From assembly GCF_036894955.1 (NCBI RefSeq), contig NZ_CP145905.1:3366501-3430500 (forward strand): 64,000 bases of DNA, given 5' to 3'. A model generated the notes under the pieces. It saw only the letters and a list, made by a program, of their open reading frames with translations, was not told where the DNA came from and made no database searches. Each line of letters starts with the position of its first letter. Position 1 is the stretch's first letter. This stretch comes from Paenibacillus sp. KS-LC4 (GTDB taxonomy: Bacteria; Bacillota; Bacilli; Paenibacillales; Paenibacillaceae). Shown here piece by piece: positions 17,841 to 27,921 of the stretch. The translations under genes were made by a program, and so were the position numbers.

Positions 17841-19091
17841 ATGACAGCCTCTCAACCTGCTTCAGCATTTTCGCTGTTAAGAAATCGCTTTGTGCAAGCG
17901 ATACTGATGTCCACTTTATTTTTGCAAATCGGCATCTGGGTGCGGAATATCGCGGTGCTGCTTTATGTGAAAAAAATGACGAATGATGATGCATTCGCCG
18001 TTTCGCTCATCTCCGTAGCTGAATTCGCGCCCATTTTCGTATTTTCGTTTATTGGCGGGACGTTTGCCGATCGCTGGCGACCCAAGAAAACGATGGTATG
18101 GTGCGATCTGTTAAGCGCCTTATCCATTCTAGCCGTACTATTGGCCATGGAGAATGGGACTTGGCACGCCGTCTTTTTTGCCACATTAGTTTCAGCCATC
18201 TTGTCCCAATTTTCTCAGCCTGCTGGCATGAAGCTGTTCAAGCTGCACGTGCCTGAGCATCTAGTACAGACCGGGATGTCGCTGTATCAAACGTTGTTCG
18301 CCATATTTATGATTTTCGGCCCCGTCATTGGGACATTTATCTACCAAAGCTACGGCATCGAAACGGCCATTGGTGTAATGGGAGCAGCCTTTCTATTATC
18401 TGCTGCTTCGCTAGCTTTCCTGCCGCGTGATCGAGACGATGCTGGGGAGCAGCAAAATTCCCGGGTGCTGGAGGACATTAAGGCCGGCTTCCGCTACGTA
18501 TGGTCAAGTAAAATACTGCGTACACTCGGCGGCGGCTTCATTGCTGCTGGACTTGGGCTCGGCTTAATTCAACCAATGGGCATTTTCCTTATTACGGAGC
18601 AGCTTGGGAAACCGGAGGATTATTTACAGTGGTTTCTATTAGTAAACGGCATTGCCATGATTATCGGCGGCGTGCTTGCGATGAGCTTCTCCAGCAAGCT
18701 ATCGCCGCAGAAGCTTCTAGCGATTGGCATGACGGTCGACGCCTTAGCAATGATCGCTATGGGACTATCAAAGGATTACTGGTTCACGCTTGGTCTTCAG
18801 TTTATAAGCGGTTTTGCACTGCCATGCATCCAAATTGGCATTAATACTTTGATATTACAAAATACGAAGGAATCCTTTATCGGCCGCGTAAATGGTATTC
18901 TAACACCGATGTTCATGGGCTCTATGGTCGTAACGATGATGCTGTCGGGTTTAATGAAAAATGCGATTTCGCTCACGCCTATGTATATCATTGCAGGTTT
19001 ATTTTTCCTTGCAGGTGTAGCCATTCTCCTTCCATTATTCAAGTTGCAGAGCAGAATTGAGCCTGTAGCTGAGAAGGCTTTAGCTAAGTAA
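17841..19091 (+). CDS. MFS transporter (MdtH/YfiS-type exporter)
   Basis: The start at 17841 follows AAGGAAAGGTG; the upstream reading belongs to the repeat, not to the protein. The 416-residue product has about twelve hydrophobic helices and the MFS signature between helices 2 and 3 (GTFADRWRPKKTM). Proteins of this group usually export drugs or metabolites using the proton gradient; the substrate cannot be inferred. It is a single gene transcribed opposite to its neighbours. Its leader contains dispersed repeat copy 2, which could influence expression. A strong bidirectional terminator follows. Confidence 0.9.
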   Translation: MTASQPASAFSLLRNRFVQAILMSTLFLQIGIWVRNIAVLLYVKKMTNDDAFAVSLISVAEFAPIFVFSFIGGTFADRWRPKKTMVWCDLLSALSILAVLLAMENGTWHAVFFATLVSAILSQFSQPAGMKLFKLHVPEHLVQTGMSLYQTLFAIFMIFGPVIGTFIYQSYGIETAIGVMGAAFLLSAASLAFLPRDRDDAGEQQNSRVLEDIKAGFRYVWSSKILRTLGGGFIAAGLGLGLIQPMGIFLITEQLGKPEDYLQWFLLVNGIAMIIGGVLAMSFSSKLSPQKLLAIGMTVDALAMIAMGLSKDYWFTLGLQFISGFALPCIQIGINTLILQNTKESFIGRVNGILTPMFMGSMVVTMMLSGLMKNAISLTPMYIIAGLFFLAGVAILLPLFKLQSRIEPVAEKALAK

Positions 19092-19102
19092 ATAAGCAGA
19101 TC

Positions 19103-19145
19103 GTAAAAAACGCTCCCCCACCTTAAGTGGAGAAGCGTTTTTTAC
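19103..19145. terminator. Bidirectional terminator between MFS and GH105 genes
   Basis: GTAAAAAACGCT pairs with AGCGTTTTTTAC, with an inner CCAC/GTGG pairing. Both strands end in a T-run. It sits between the convergent genes ending at 19091 and 19148. Confidence 0.92.
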
Positions 19146-19147
19146 TG

Positions 19148-20206
19148 CTAAGAGAACTCTCGTTGTTTAGATTGCAGCACCGTTGCCAGGAAAGCAAGTG
19201 TCAGCCCTTGGCCCCAGCCTTGAATCCTTTTATAGGATACTCCTTTATAGCCTTCCGCGTCATTCATAACAGCTGTACCAGCCGATACCCCTTGTACGGT
19301 GCCATCCTCGGTAATTTGCTCCAAAATGCCATCAATCGACTTTTGGATGTATTTATTGTACAGCGATCCAAAAGTGAACAAGCCTGCCGCGATGCCTGCG
19401 GAACCGGATGTTTCCTCATAGGAGGTAGGGTCGTTCACAATCGTATGCCAAAGTCCCTTCTCTGATTGCAGACGCACTAGCGCAGCTGCCTGATCGCGCA
19501 GCGACCCTTCAATAATCATAAAGGATGGGTGCTGTACGGCAATGAGCGGAAGCGCTTTGGCCATTGTAAGCGAAGCCCAGCCATTGCCGCGCGCCCAAAA
19601 TATGCTCGACATATGATTTTGCGCAATATTATCCCAGCCATGATAATACAAGTTGCTGACAGGGTCCTGCAATACACGCTCATGTCCATGATATTGCAGC
19701 AGCCCGTCCTCCAAATAATCTTCCCGTCCCAGAAGCTCGCCCATGCGAATGAGGAAGTAACCCGCCATCATCATCGTATCAACCCACGCCTGCTCAGGGA
19801 AATTATACGTTTCAGAATTAACCGTATGCTGGAAAATGCCTTCGGCAAACCGTACCGCATCGTTTTGTAAATAATCTGCCATTCTAATTGCAATATCTAA
19901 ATACTTGCGGTCATCGGTTGCCTTATACAACGTAATAAGAGCGTGGCCAATGGATACGCCATTAACCGAAAGCTTAGGCAGTTCATCCTCCAGCTTTTCA
20001 TCGACCCATTCTTTAAGCAGCGTTAAATATTTTTCATTCCCCGTTGCCTCATAAGCCTCACATACGCCGAAAAATGCGACGCCGCCGGGCCAATCCCAGC
20101 CGAAATCCATACGAAATGTACGGTCTACGACTTTATCAATCACTTCAAGTATATGCTGTTCATCAAATTGCAGTTTTGGCATTTCACTCGTCTCCTCATG
20201 ATGCAT
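19148..20206 (-). CDS. Glycoside hydrolase family 105 (second unsaturated rhamnogalacturonyl hydrolase-like enzyme)
   Basis: This 352-residue cytoplasmic protein has GH105/GH88-type motifs: EQAWVDTMMMAGYFLIRMG (catalytic Asp in WVDTMM), FWARGNGWASLTMAKALP and the six-hairpin toroid pattern throughout. It should cleave unsaturated uronyl-sugar disaccharides produced by extracellular lyases. It is the last gene of the operon, 5 bp after the permease at 20212, so it is coupled to the import system. It differs clearly from the first GH105 protein, which suggests a different aglycone. Confidence 0.88.
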   Translation of the reverse strand: MHHEETSEMPKLQFDEQHILEVIDKVVDRTFRMDFGWDWPGGVAFFGVCEAYEATGNEKYLTLLKEWVDEKLEDELPKLSVNGVSIGHALITLYKATDDRKYLDIAIRMADYLQNDAVRFAEGIFQHTVNSETYNFPEQAWVDTMMMAGYFLIRMGELLGREDYLEDGLLQYHGHERVLQDPVSNLYYHGWDNIAQNHMSSIFWARGNGWASLTMAKALPLIAVQHPSFMIIEGSLRDQAAALVRLQSEKGLWHTIVNDPTSYEETSGSAGIAAGLFTFGSLYNKYIQKSIDGILEQITEDGTVQGVSAGTAVMNDAEGYKGVSYKRIQGWGQGLTLAFLATVLQSKQREFS

Positions 20207-20211
20207 GATGA

Positions 20212-21048
20212 CTATTTCAACCCGCTTGTGCTTATTCCTTCAACAATATAGCGCTGGAATAAGAAGAATACACCTAACACCGGAATCAAGCTTACGATCG
20301 ACATTGCGAACATGGCACCCCAATTGGATACACTTTCGCTATCGAGGAACATTTTCAAACCAAGTGATACCGTATAAGCGCTTGGTTTATTCAGATAAAG
20401 CAACGGCCCCATTAAATCTTCCCAACGCCAGTAGAAGGAAAAGATCGAAGCAGTTGCCAAAGCCGGAATAATGAGCGGCAAAATAATCCGTAAAAACAAG
20501 CCAAACTTCCCAACTCCATCAATCGTAGCCGCTTCATCCATCTCTCTTGGAATGGTCCGTATGAATTGAACCATCAAGAAGATAAAGAATGGGACACCGA
20601 AGTATTGAGGGACAACAATCGGCGAAATTGTGCCAATCCAGCCTAGCTTGGAGAACATAATGTATTGCGGAACAAGTACAACGTCATGTGGCAGCATGAG
20701 CGTAACCATCATAATCCCGAACCAGATCGCTCTACCCCTAAATTGCAGACGTGCGAAGCCAAAGGCGATAAAGGCGGAGGACAATACCGCTCCAATCGTC
20801 GAGAGAATAACGATTTCCAGCGAGTTTGTAATAAAGCTCATGAAGGATTGTCCAGATGACCCAATCCAGCCCGTAACGTAGTTGGTCCAAATCCAAGGAT
20901 CAGGAATGAGCGAGCTCGATGTTGTGAAAATAACATTACTAGGCTTAAAGGAGCTCATGAGCAGCCAAATAACAGGATACACCATAACGATTGCCAGCAG
21001 ACCAACGAAAATGTGATAAATCGGCCACTTGAATTTTTTCAGTAACAT
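20212..21048 (-). CDS. Carbohydrate ABC transporter permease (MalG/UgpE type)
   Basis: This 278-residue protein has six membrane helices and the EAA loop [25 protein letters not shown]. With the MalF-type partner it forms the membrane channel of a sugar importer; the ATPase must come from elsewhere. The stop is 5 bp from the GH105 start and the start is 2 bp from the partner's stop, indicating tight coupling. Confidence 0.93.
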   Translation of the reverse strand: MLLKKFKWPIYHIFVGLLAIVMVYPVIWLLMSSFKPSNVIFTTSSSLIPDPWIWTNYVTGWIGSSGQSFMSFITNSLEIVILSTIGAVLSSAFIAFGFARLQFRGRAIWFGIMMVTLMLPHDVVLVPQYIMFSKLGWIGTISPIVVPQYFGVPFFIFLMVQFIRTIPREMDEAATIDGVGKFGLFLRIILPLIIPALATASIFSFYWRWEDLMGPLLYLNKPSAYTVSLGLKMFLDSESVSNWGAMFAMSIVSLIPVLGVFFLFQRYIVEGISTSGLK

Positions 21049-21050
21049 GT

Positions 21051-21953
21051 TTAGCGGCCTCCTTCTGTTTCATAGTGAACCCAAAGCTTGGATGTTGCAA
21101 ATACTGCCGCTGTTAAAACGCCAACGATGATGAGCATAACCCATGCCATAGCCGATGCGTAACCCATATCGAAAAATACGAAGGCTTGACGGAACAGATA
21201 CAAGGAGTACAGCAGCGTGCCATCCAGTGGACCACCCTCGCCTTTGGAAATAATGTAGGCTGGAACGAAGGTCATGAATGCACTAATTAATTGCATAATC
21301 AGATTGAACAAAATAATTGGCGTCAGCATGGGCAAGGTGATGCGGAAAAACTTTGTAAAGAAGCCCGCACCATCAACACCGGATGCTTCGTACAATTCAG
21401 TCGGAATATTTTTCAGTCCCGCCAGAAAAATCAACATCGAAGAACCAAACTGCCATACCGATAGCGTTACAAGCATGAACAATGCGGCATTGGGATCACC
21501 GAACCAGCGCACGCTGTCTATTCCTATCGCGTTCAGCATCACGTTGATAACCCCTTGATCACCGAACAAGTTCCTCCACATAATAGATACTGCGACGCTT
21601 CCTCCAATAATTGAAGGCAAATAATACACCGTTCTATATAACCCGACAGCTTTCGAGGTTGTATTCAAGATCATAGCGACGAATAATGCAAAAATCAGCC
21701 GCAGTGGGACACCCAGAAATACGTAAAGCATCGTAACCTTTAGCGATTGCATATAACGGTCATCCGAGGTAAACATAGAAGTATAATTTTCAAGCCCTAT
21801 CCAGCTCGGTGCGGACAGCAAATCATAATCCGTAAAGGAGAAATAAAGAGAGGCAGCCGCAGGTATGAGGGTGAAAATAAGAAAGCCAATGACGAACGGA
21901 GAAATAAAGGTATAGCCAACGAGATTATTACGCAAGGACAATGATTTCATCAT
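21051..21953 (-). CDS. Sugar ABC transporter permease (MalF/UgpA type)
   Basis: This 300-residue membrane protein has six predicted helices and the EAA loop [24 protein letters not shown]. It is the heterodimer partner of the permease immediately downstream and works with the lipoprotein at 22046-23365. The operon order (binding protein, MalF-type, MalG-type, GH105) is typical of pectin- or hemicellulose-sugar loci in Paenibacillus. Confidence 0.93.
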   Translation of the reverse strand: MMKSLSLRNNLVGYTFISPFVIGFLIFTLIPAAASLYFSFTDYDLLSAPSWIGLENYTSMFTSDDRYMQSLKVTMLYVFLGVPLRLIFALFVAMILNTTSKAVGLYRTVYYLPSIIGGSVAVSIMWRNLFGDQGVINVMLNAIGIDSVRWFGDPNAALFMLVTLSVWQFGSSMLIFLAGLKNIPTELYEASGVDGAGFFTKFFRITLPMLTPIILFNLIMQLISAFMTFVPAYIISKGEGGPLDGTLLYSLYLFRQAFVFFDMGYASAMAWVMLIIVGVLTAAVFATSKLWVHYETEGGR

Positions 21954-22045
21954 TACCAGCTCCTGCTCCTAGTGAGGTCTATTAAGTCGGTTTAAGGGAA
22001 GGGCGATGAGCCGTTTATAAGCGCCATCGCCCGCTTTTCCAACCT

Positions 22046-23365
22046 TTATTTATTTTTCTTCAATACGTTTTCTGCATCACTTCTAAATTTCTTAGCAGCA
22101 TCCTCTGCCGAAATTTGTCCGTAGTTTAACTGCTCTGTCACGCTTTTCAGCGAAGCAAATACTTCAATTGCACCGATAGGATCAACTGGATCCATTGGGG
22201 AGCTGTTTTCCTCCGACCAAGCTACATAATCAAATACTTGAACTTGCTCTGGGGACAACAACGGTTTAAGCTCATCTTTAATGACGCTGGATACTGGAAC
22301 GCCGCGCTCGCCGAGAATCAGCTTGTTAGCTTCCACATCATTAACGAAGAAGTTAATAAATTTCGCTGCTTCTTCCTTCGCTTTCGAGTTTTTGGAAATC
22401 GAGAAGAACATGCTCGGTTTTAGATACAAACCTTCTTTAGCTCCTGGGTTCAGCATTGGAGCAATTTGCATCGGACGGTTAACCGCTTGCTGCAGAGCAA
22501 CAAACTGGTTGGACCATTGCCATACACCGACTTGCGTGCCTTTTACCGTCATATCGTCCTCAACACCCTTAATTTGTGCGAGTGTATCAGGCGTTGGCGC
22601 AGCGCCGGATTTAACTAGATCAGCCAATTTTCCAAAGAAATCTACGAACAATTGATCATCCTCATAGCCAAGTCCATTGCCGGCTTCATTGTAAAGCTTC
22701 TTACCTACTGTACGGAGGTAGTAGCCGAAGAACACTTCTGCACGCATGCCGCCATCGATGTAAATACCGTTCTCCTTCGCTTTCGCCGCGATGGACATAT
22801 AGTCATCCCATGACCAATTTTCTGGAATGCTGTCTACGCCGGCTTTAGCAAGTGTTGCCGGATCGTATTGGAAGCCGAGTGAGTTGACGCCAAGGTTCAT
22901 TCCGTACACGCCTTCGCCCAATTTACCACCGTTCAAAGCATTTTCAGAAATGTTTGTTACATCAATTTCTTTGCCGAAAAATGGTGTCAGGTCTGCTAGC
23001 TGGTCTTTACCTGCATACTGTGCATAATAGCCAGTATCAATTTGCATAATGTCTGGAAGCTCATTAGCTGCCGCTTGCGGAGCGATTTTTTTCCAATAGT
23101 CATCATAGTTTGCATATTCCACTTCAATCGTTACATTTGGATTTTTTGTTTTGTAAAGGTCAATTACTTTTTTCGTATATTCATGACGTGTTTCAGAACC
23201 CCACCATGACATACGAAGCGTTATTGGCTTGTCGCCGCCACCGCTGTTTGTACCTGCATTAGTACCTGCTTCCGAATTCGTTCCTGCGTTGCTGCCACAA
23301 GCGGTAGCCAGCATAAGTGCGGACGCCATGAGGGCGAGAACAACTTTTTTAGCTTGCTTCTTCAT
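22046..23365 (-). CDS. Extracellular sugar-binding lipoprotein (UgpB/MalE-like)
   Basis: This 439-residue protein has a lipoprotein signal peptide (MKKQAKK, hydrophobic core, lipobox LATACGSN at about 20-24) and a Gly/Asn/Ala-rich tether. The mature part is a family 1 extracellular solute-binding protein (LRMSWWGSETRHEY, QIDTGYYAQYA). It is the substrate receptor of the importer downstream. A promoter with an overlapping inverted repeat lies upstream, and the YesN/YesM-type regulators encoded next to it probably control it. Confidence 0.93.
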   Translation of the reverse strand: MKKQAKKVVLALMASALMLATACGSNAGTNSEAGTNAGTNSGGGDKPITLRMSWWGSETRHEYTKKVIDLYKTKNPNVTIEVEYANYDDYWKKIAPQAAANELPDIMQIDTGYYAQYAGKDQLADLTPFFGKEIDVTNISENALNGGKLGEGVYGMNLGVNSLGFQYDPATLAKAGVDSIPENWSWDDYMSIAAKAKENGIYIDGGMRAEVFFGYYLRTVGKKLYNEAGNGLGYEDDQLFVDFFGKLADLVKSGAAPTPDTLAQIKGVEDDMTVKGTQVGVWQWSNQFVALQQAVNRPMQIAPMLNPGAKEGLYLKPSMFFSISKNSKAKEEAAKFINFFVNDVEANKLILGERGVPVSSVIKDELKPLLSPEQVQVFDYVAWSEENSSPMDPVDPIGAIEVFASLKSVTEQLNYGQISAEDAAKKFRSDAENVLKKNK

Positions 23366-23419
23366 TTCGTATTCCCCCTTATTTCTTCTTAGTGTTTATT
23401 TATGTTGCTTACAAATCAA

Positions 23420-23461
23420 ATTATAGCGCTGTGAATGCGTTTTCTTAATAAAGAAAACCGC
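23420..23461 (-). promoter_or_regulatory. Promoter and inverted repeat before the second sugar-importer operon
   Basis: On the minus strand TATAAT (23420-23425) is preceded by 17 bp and a poor -35 (TTAAGA, 23443-23448). An inverted repeat, GCGTTTTCTT-AATA-AAGAAAACCGC (23437-23461, one bulged base), covers the -35. A weak -35 under a palindrome fits activation by the YesN-type regulator. This is inference. Confidence 0.5.
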
Positions 23462-23470
23462 TTTTTTTGT

Positions 23471-23509
23471 TAAAAAAACAGAGATCACTATACGGTTATA
23501 GTGATCTCT
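23471..23509 (-). terminator. Terminator overlapping the stop of the YesN-like gene
   Basis: A 13-bp stem (AGAGATCACTATA, 23480-23492, with 23497-23509) carries the TAA stop in its loop region and is followed by a T-rich run on the minus strand. It separates regulator transcription from the importer operon. Confidence 0.88.
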
Positions 23510-25052
23510 TGTAGTCGGATGGCGTGTACCCGGTATGTTTTTTAAAAACTTGGCTAAAATATTGCGGGTTGTCACCGAAGCCAAAACGCTCGGCCAGCTC
23601 GAATACTTTAACGTCCTCCGTCCGCCCAATTTCCTCCATCGCCTTCTCCACACGCAGCTTCATGACGTAGGCTGAAAAACGCTCGCCCGTTTCTTTTTTG
23701 AACAGCTTGCCTAAATAATCAGCATTCATATATAAAATTTCATTGGCTACCCAGTTGAGTGATAATGCGGGATCAGCTATATTCGATGCGATGACCTCAA
23801 TCATTCTTTTAATAACCGTCGATTGCTTGCTGGAAAATGAGTCAAAATTCGCCTCACAGATGTCTTTAGCCGCCTGAATCACGAAAGCTTCAATAGCCTT
23901 CAACGTCTCCAGCTCGTCAAGTCGTGCCAGCATTTGCAAATAATCGTTTAAGCGTTCTGGTGCACTTTGCCGAGCAATGGAAACGAAGAACGGAATGACA
24001 TATGATTTCGTCAGCACCGTATCCATGCGCTGATCGGCCAGCAATTGAAAAAAACGCCCCAATTCCTCGCTCGCTGCTTCCCAGTTACCCGCTTTAAGCT
24101 CCATGCCAAGCTGTTCTTCGTCATAGTCAAAGCTCGAAAGCCGCTCCGCCGCAGCGGTTGAAAGATCCTGCGGCGTAATAATCGCCCCCTCCCCTACATG
24201 AAAGCGGAAGTTCAGACATTCAAGCGTCTCGCGGTACATTTTGCGAGCATCGGTAATTTCCCCGGCGCCGCTGACAGCAATCGTCGTTTCAAGCTTATAA
24301 AAATCAGTGAAGGTGCCCTTCATGCCTGATAGCCGAGCGAACAGCTGCTCCTGCTGCTCCGTTTCCTGAATAAGCAGCAGGACGTGACGACCAATCGTTG
24401 TGCTAAGCAGAACGATCTCCTCGCCAAGCTTTTCCTCGGCAATGTTCGTCAGCGCAAAAATATGCTCGTATTCGAACATTCCTTCCACCTGCATCAATAT
24501 GAGCCTGATTGGCAAAGTCTCATGCGTAATATGAAACATTCGGCGGTACGTATCCCAATCGCGCTTGCCATATGTTTTATTCGTAACCAGCTCTTTAAGA
24601 AACTGCGCTTTCGCATGGGGCAGCACTCTGGTCAGCTCGTTTTGAATCGTTTGAACGAATTGATGCTGCGTGAGCTGCGATTGGAGTTCTTCGATAACCT
24701 CCGTAAGCGCCTCCGTAATCTTCGTCTCATTACAAGGCTTAAGCAAATAATGCTTGACTCCATAAGTCATCGCAGTACGTGCATAGTCAAATTCACTAAA
24801 CCCAGAAAGCAAAATGAAGGCAATTTGAGGATACAGCTCTTTCACCCGTTCTACGAGCTGAAGACCATCCATGCCTGGCATTTTGATATCTGAAATAATA
24901 ATATCAGGCTGTTGTTCCTCTATGAAAGTCAACGCTTCCAGACCATTTCTGGCTGTCCCGATTAACTCTGCCCCGGAGCTTGCCCACGGTACAATTTGTG
25001 AAATCCCTTCCAAAATAATACGCTCATCGTCTACCAACAGCACTTTGAACAA
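23496..25052 (-). CDS. YesN-type response regulator (receiver + AraC DNA-binding domain)
   Basis: The protein has 518 residues. Residues 1-120 are a receiver with acidic pocket LVDDE, phosphoacceptor D55 (IIISDIKMPG) and lysine in LLKPCNETK. A middle region of about 270 residues follows, and the C-terminal 100 residues form an AraC helix-turn-helix pair (LSLNWVANEILYMNADYLGKLF and VFELAERFGFGDNPQYFSQVF). It is the cytoplasmic partner of the YesM-type kinase encoded 1 bp upstream. Such pairs activate adjacent sugar importers. The divergence from the membrane AraC regulator of the first locus suggests the two loci respond to different signals. Confidence 0.93.
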   Translation of the reverse strand: MFKVLLVDDERIILEGISQIVPWASSGAELIGTARNGLEALTFIEEQQPDIIISDIKMPGMDGLQLVERVKELYPQIAFILLSGFSEFDYARTAMTYGVKHYLLKPCNETKITEALTEVIEELQSQLTQHQFVQTIQNELTRVLPHAKAQFLKELVTNKTYGKRDWDTYRRMFHITHETLPIRLILMQVEGMFEYEHIFALTNIAEEKLGEEIVLLSTTIGRHVLLLIQETEQQEQLFARLSGMKGTFTDFYKLETTIAVSGAGEITDARKMYRETLECLNFRFHVGEGAIITPQDLSTAAAERLSSFDYDEEQLGMELKAGNWEAASEELGRFFQLLADQRMDTVLTKSYVIPFFVSIARQSAPERLNDYLQMLARLDELETLKAIEAFVIQAAKDICEANFDSFSSKQSTVIKRMIEVIASNIADPALSLNWVANEILYMNADYLGKLFKKETGERFSAYVMKLRVEKAMEEIGRTEDVKVFELAERFGFGDNPQYFSQVFKKHTGYTPSDYKRSL

Positions 25053-25053
25053 G

Positions 25054-26802
25054 CTAATCCTTCCTTTCGTAAGGCAGCTTCAAGCTGACTGCCGCCCCTT
25101 CCTTCGGCTGGCTGCTCACATGAAGGCCATATTCCTCACCATACAGCAGCTTAATTCGCTCATCAATATTTCGCAGCCCAAGCCCGGTTCCTTTCGCCCT
25201 CGCTTCGCCGCTTAACAGCTTATCGGCATACGCCTGCTCCATGCCAGGCCCGTTATCCCGTACAACGATGTACAGGTAATCTTCCTCTGTATAAGCCTGA
25301 ATGCTAATGGTACAGGTGTCAACCATTTCTTCCAATCCATAATGAATGGCATTTTCAATTAGCGGCTGCAGCGCCAGCTTCGGCAAGCCACAAGTGAGCA
25401 GCTCAGCCGGAACATCAAGCTTGAAATCAAGGCGTTCCTCAAAGCGAAACGTTTGAATCGTAATGTAATGATTGACAATTTCCAGCTCCGTCCGCAGTGG
25501 AATAATCGACTCTTTCAGGTTAATCGACGTACGAAGCAAGGAGCCGAGCGCCTCCACCATTTGTGAAATTTGCAGCTGATTGCTCATTTTAGCGCTCCAA
25601 TTAATTGAATCCAGTGTATTATACAAAAAATGCGGATTAATGTTCGCCTGCAACGCCTTGTACTGCGTATCCTTGATTGCGAGCTGCTTGACATAGTTTT
25701 CATGAATGAGCTCATTAATTCGCTCGACCATAATACGGAAGTTTCGCTGCATTTGGCCAACCTCATCCATTGCAAGCGCCCGCTCCGCCGGGGCCTCGAC
25801 ATAATCAAAATACCCCTGTTGAATGCGTTTCATATTGGCGTTAAGCCGTTCAATCGGCTTGGTGATGCCATTAGCAACCCTCAGCGCGAATATGCCCGAT
25901 ATAATAAACAGCAAGCCAAAGGCCGCAATAACGAAATTTTTGACCCCTACCAAATTGCGAAAAATATCATCAAACGAGATAATTGTATAATAATGCCAAT
26001 TCATTCGATTGGAGGCGACATAGGTGACAAAAAAGGAATTGCCCTCACGCTCCATAATGCGGTATCCGCTGGTGCCCGCTGTCAAACTTACAAGCTCTTC
26101 AATGGGAAAAATAGCATTGTCCGGATATATAAGTTCCGCACCTCTGGCAATCATCATATTGGCTCCACTGCTGTCAAGTCCGGCTGACAAGTCATGAAAC
26201 AGCTTAACCGCATCCACACGCACAACAATGGTGCCTAAATAATCCATATCCAAATTTTTATAGCTGCGAATTTCACGGGCAGCCGACAATGCACTGTCAT
26301 TTTCACCAGGCGCCACCCATGTATTGCCCCCTTCATTTCGCTTCGTCTCCAGCTTAAGCCGCTCTAGTCTTTCACGGGATAAATTTATCGTTCGTACACC
26401 GATTGCATATGCCTTGTCATGCACATCATATAGCTGAACGGAATGAATATATTTATCCAAACCACCCAAATTAACGACGCGATCCTGAATATTGACTTGA
26501 AGCACGTAATTATCGTATTCCGTTCCACCGCTCTTAATGGTCCGCAAATATTCCTGTACCTTGGTGTCTGTTGCTATCGTATAGGACAATTGCTCGATTT
26601 TTCGAAGCTCATTCTCAATGCTTACAGCAGAGAGACTTAACGCTTTGGCAGATTGCTCATAGATTTTCTGATCGTAGATGTCGAAGGCATATGTCTGAAG
26701 TACGCCGCCAAGAACCGCAACGGTTAGGAGAACGGCGGAGAGGAGAAGAAACAGCTTATGTTTAATACGCAAATTCGCATAAAGCGCTCTCATATTACGC
26801 AA
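25054..26802 (-). CDS. YesM-type sensor histidine kinase
   Basis: The start is set at TTG 26802, which has AAGGGGG 7 nt upstream; upstream codons fall in the terminator of the preceding gene. The protein of about 582 residues has a membrane segment near residue 20 (FLLLSAVLLTVAVLGG), a large extracytoplasmic cache-like sensor, a second membrane segment (NFVIAAFGLLFIISGIFAL), a HAMP domain, the His_kinase motif NINPHFLYNTLDSINW with the phosphoacceptor histidine, and an ATPase domain (ENAIHYGLEE, DNGPGM, GTGLGLRN). It senses a sugar signal outside and phosphorylates the YesN-type regulator 1 bp downstream. Confidence 0.92.
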   Translation of the reverse strand: MRNMRALYANLRIKHKLFLLLSAVLLTVAVLGGVLQTYAFDIYDQKIYEQSAKALSLSAVSIENELRKIEQLSYTIATDTKVQEYLRTIKSGGTEYDNYVLQVNIQDRVVNLGGLDKYIHSVQLYDVHDKAYAIGVRTINLSRERLERLKLETKRNEGGNTWVAPGENDSALSAAREIRSYKNLDMDYLGTIVVRVDAVKLFHDLSAGLDSSGANMMIARGAELIYPDNAIFPIEELVSLTAGTSGYRIMEREGNSFFVTYVASNRMNWHYYTIISFDDIFRNLVGVKNFVIAAFGLLFIISGIFALRVANGITKPIERLNANMKRIQQGYFDYVEAPAERALAMDEVGQMQRNFRIMVERINELIHENYVKQLAIKDTQYKALQANINPHFLYNTLDSINWSAKMSNQLQISQMVEALGSLLRTSINLKESIIPLRTELEIVNHYITIQTFRFEERLDFKLDVPAELLTCGLPKLALQPLIENAIHYGLEEMVDTCTISIQAYTEEDYLYIVVRDNGPGMEQAYADKLLSGEARAKGTGLGLRNIDERIKLLYGEEYGLHVSSQPKEGAAVSLKLPYERKD

Positions 26803-26819
26803 AGGAACTGCCCCCTTAT

Positions 26820-26847
26820 CGAAAATAAGCGCTCCGATTGGAGCGCT
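26820..26847 (-). terminator. Terminator between the FtsJ-like gene and the YesM-like kinase
   Basis: AGCGCTCC-GATT-GGAGCGCT (26828-26847) is followed on the minus strand by TTATTTTC. It ends the long operon that comes in from 33.7 kb and lies just before the kinase's ribosome binding site. Confidence 0.8.
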
Positions 26848-26868
26848 CATCACCTATTGCTTCTAGTT

Positions 26869-27891
26869 CTAGGCCTTACGATATTTTAAATACAGTGTAA
26901 TTTCGTCGCGATTGTGGAACAACTGCTTTGCCCTCTCAATTGTAAAAGCGGAGCTGAGCCGCTCTGACACATCTCGAATCGTTTGCAGCGGCTTGCGGTG
27001 CATAAGCTTAATTGTAATAATCGCTGTAGCTTCACGAGCCAATGACTGCTGGAGGTCAAGCACGAGCCTGCTCATTTGCATCGGACTCCAGCTCATATCG
27101 CAGACGAGCAAATCATAGGCTTCGGCGGGCAGCTTCACATCCGCTGCATTACGCTTATGATAGGTCAAAGCGTAATGTCCATTCAACGAAGGATGCAGCT
27201 CGCCAGGGTCGACGGCCGTTACTCGAAGGCCACGCTCCAGCAGCAGCGATGTCCAGCCTCCTGGTGCTGCACCTATATCCAGCGCTTGCTGGAATGTTTC
27301 ATAATTCAAGCCAAACTCCCGCTCCGCTTCAAGCAGCTTGAACTTTGCACGGGAAATTTGCCCTTCCTCCCGTTGAAAACGCACCGCGCCACCCGGCCAA
27401 TCAGACAACATCTCGCCTGGTGTGCCAAAGCCTACATAAAGCTGCCCGAATGCTGCATATATCGCAAAAATCATATCTGGCTTTTGTCTGGCGGATTCGG
27501 CACCGATTTCTTCGAGTACCGCATCCAGCACCGCTTTCGTATCCGCTGCAGAATACGGGTAGTCGGTTATTTTCGCCTTGCGCAAATGAATGGATACCTG
27601 CTTGTCCACAAAAGAAAGCTGTGCATTCCGCACAACTCTGGACAGCTCTTCCAAATCATCCGCATTGCCGCTTGTCTCAATGACACGGTCAACCGGCTGC
27701 AAATGCCGCAAAAAAATCGGCTGCTGCCGCTGAACCGCTTCCAAGGTTTCTTCCCTTGAAAGCGGGCTTTCAAATAAAAACACTTCACCAGCCGCAAGCT
27801 GTGTCACTTTCAGCTGGCCTAATAAACGCCTCAGCTCTTCTACCGCATAGACAGCATATCCTTGATTAGCCGTACCAATCCACCGGCTCAT
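26869..27891 (-). CDS. FtsJ-type SAM-dependent methyltransferase (RlmM-like)
   Basis: This 340-residue protein has a central Rossmann methyltransferase fold with SAM-binding motif I DIGAAPGGWTSLLLERG (about 215-231), acidic motif II (VTAVDPGELHP), LLVCDMSW and IITIKLMHR. These give the K-D-K-E pattern of 2'-O-ribose methyltransferases (last Glu in NRDEITLYLK). The N-terminal 170 residues resemble the RNA-binding part of RlmM. It probably methylates rRNA ribose, but the exact site is not known. It is last in an operon of nucleic-acid maintenance genes. Confidence 0.85.
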   Translation of the reverse strand: MSRWIGTANQGYAVYAVEELRRLLGQLKVTQLAAGEVFLFESPLSREETLEAVQRQQPIFLRHLQPVDRVIETSGNADDLEELSRVVRNAQLSFVDKQVSIHLRKAKITDYPYSAADTKAVLDAVLEEIGAESARQKPDMIFAIYAAFGQLYVGFGTPGEMLSDWPGGAVRFQREEGQISRAKFKLLEAEREFGLNYETFQQALDIGAAPGGWTSLLLERGLRVTAVDPGELHPSLNGHYALTYHKRNAADVKLPAEAYDLLVCDMSWSPMQMSRLVLDLQQSLAREATAIITIKLMHRKPLQTIRDVSERLSSAFTIERAKQLFHNRDEITLYLKYRKA

Positions 27892-27921
27892 AACGCCACC
27901 TCCCTAACATCACACAAACCT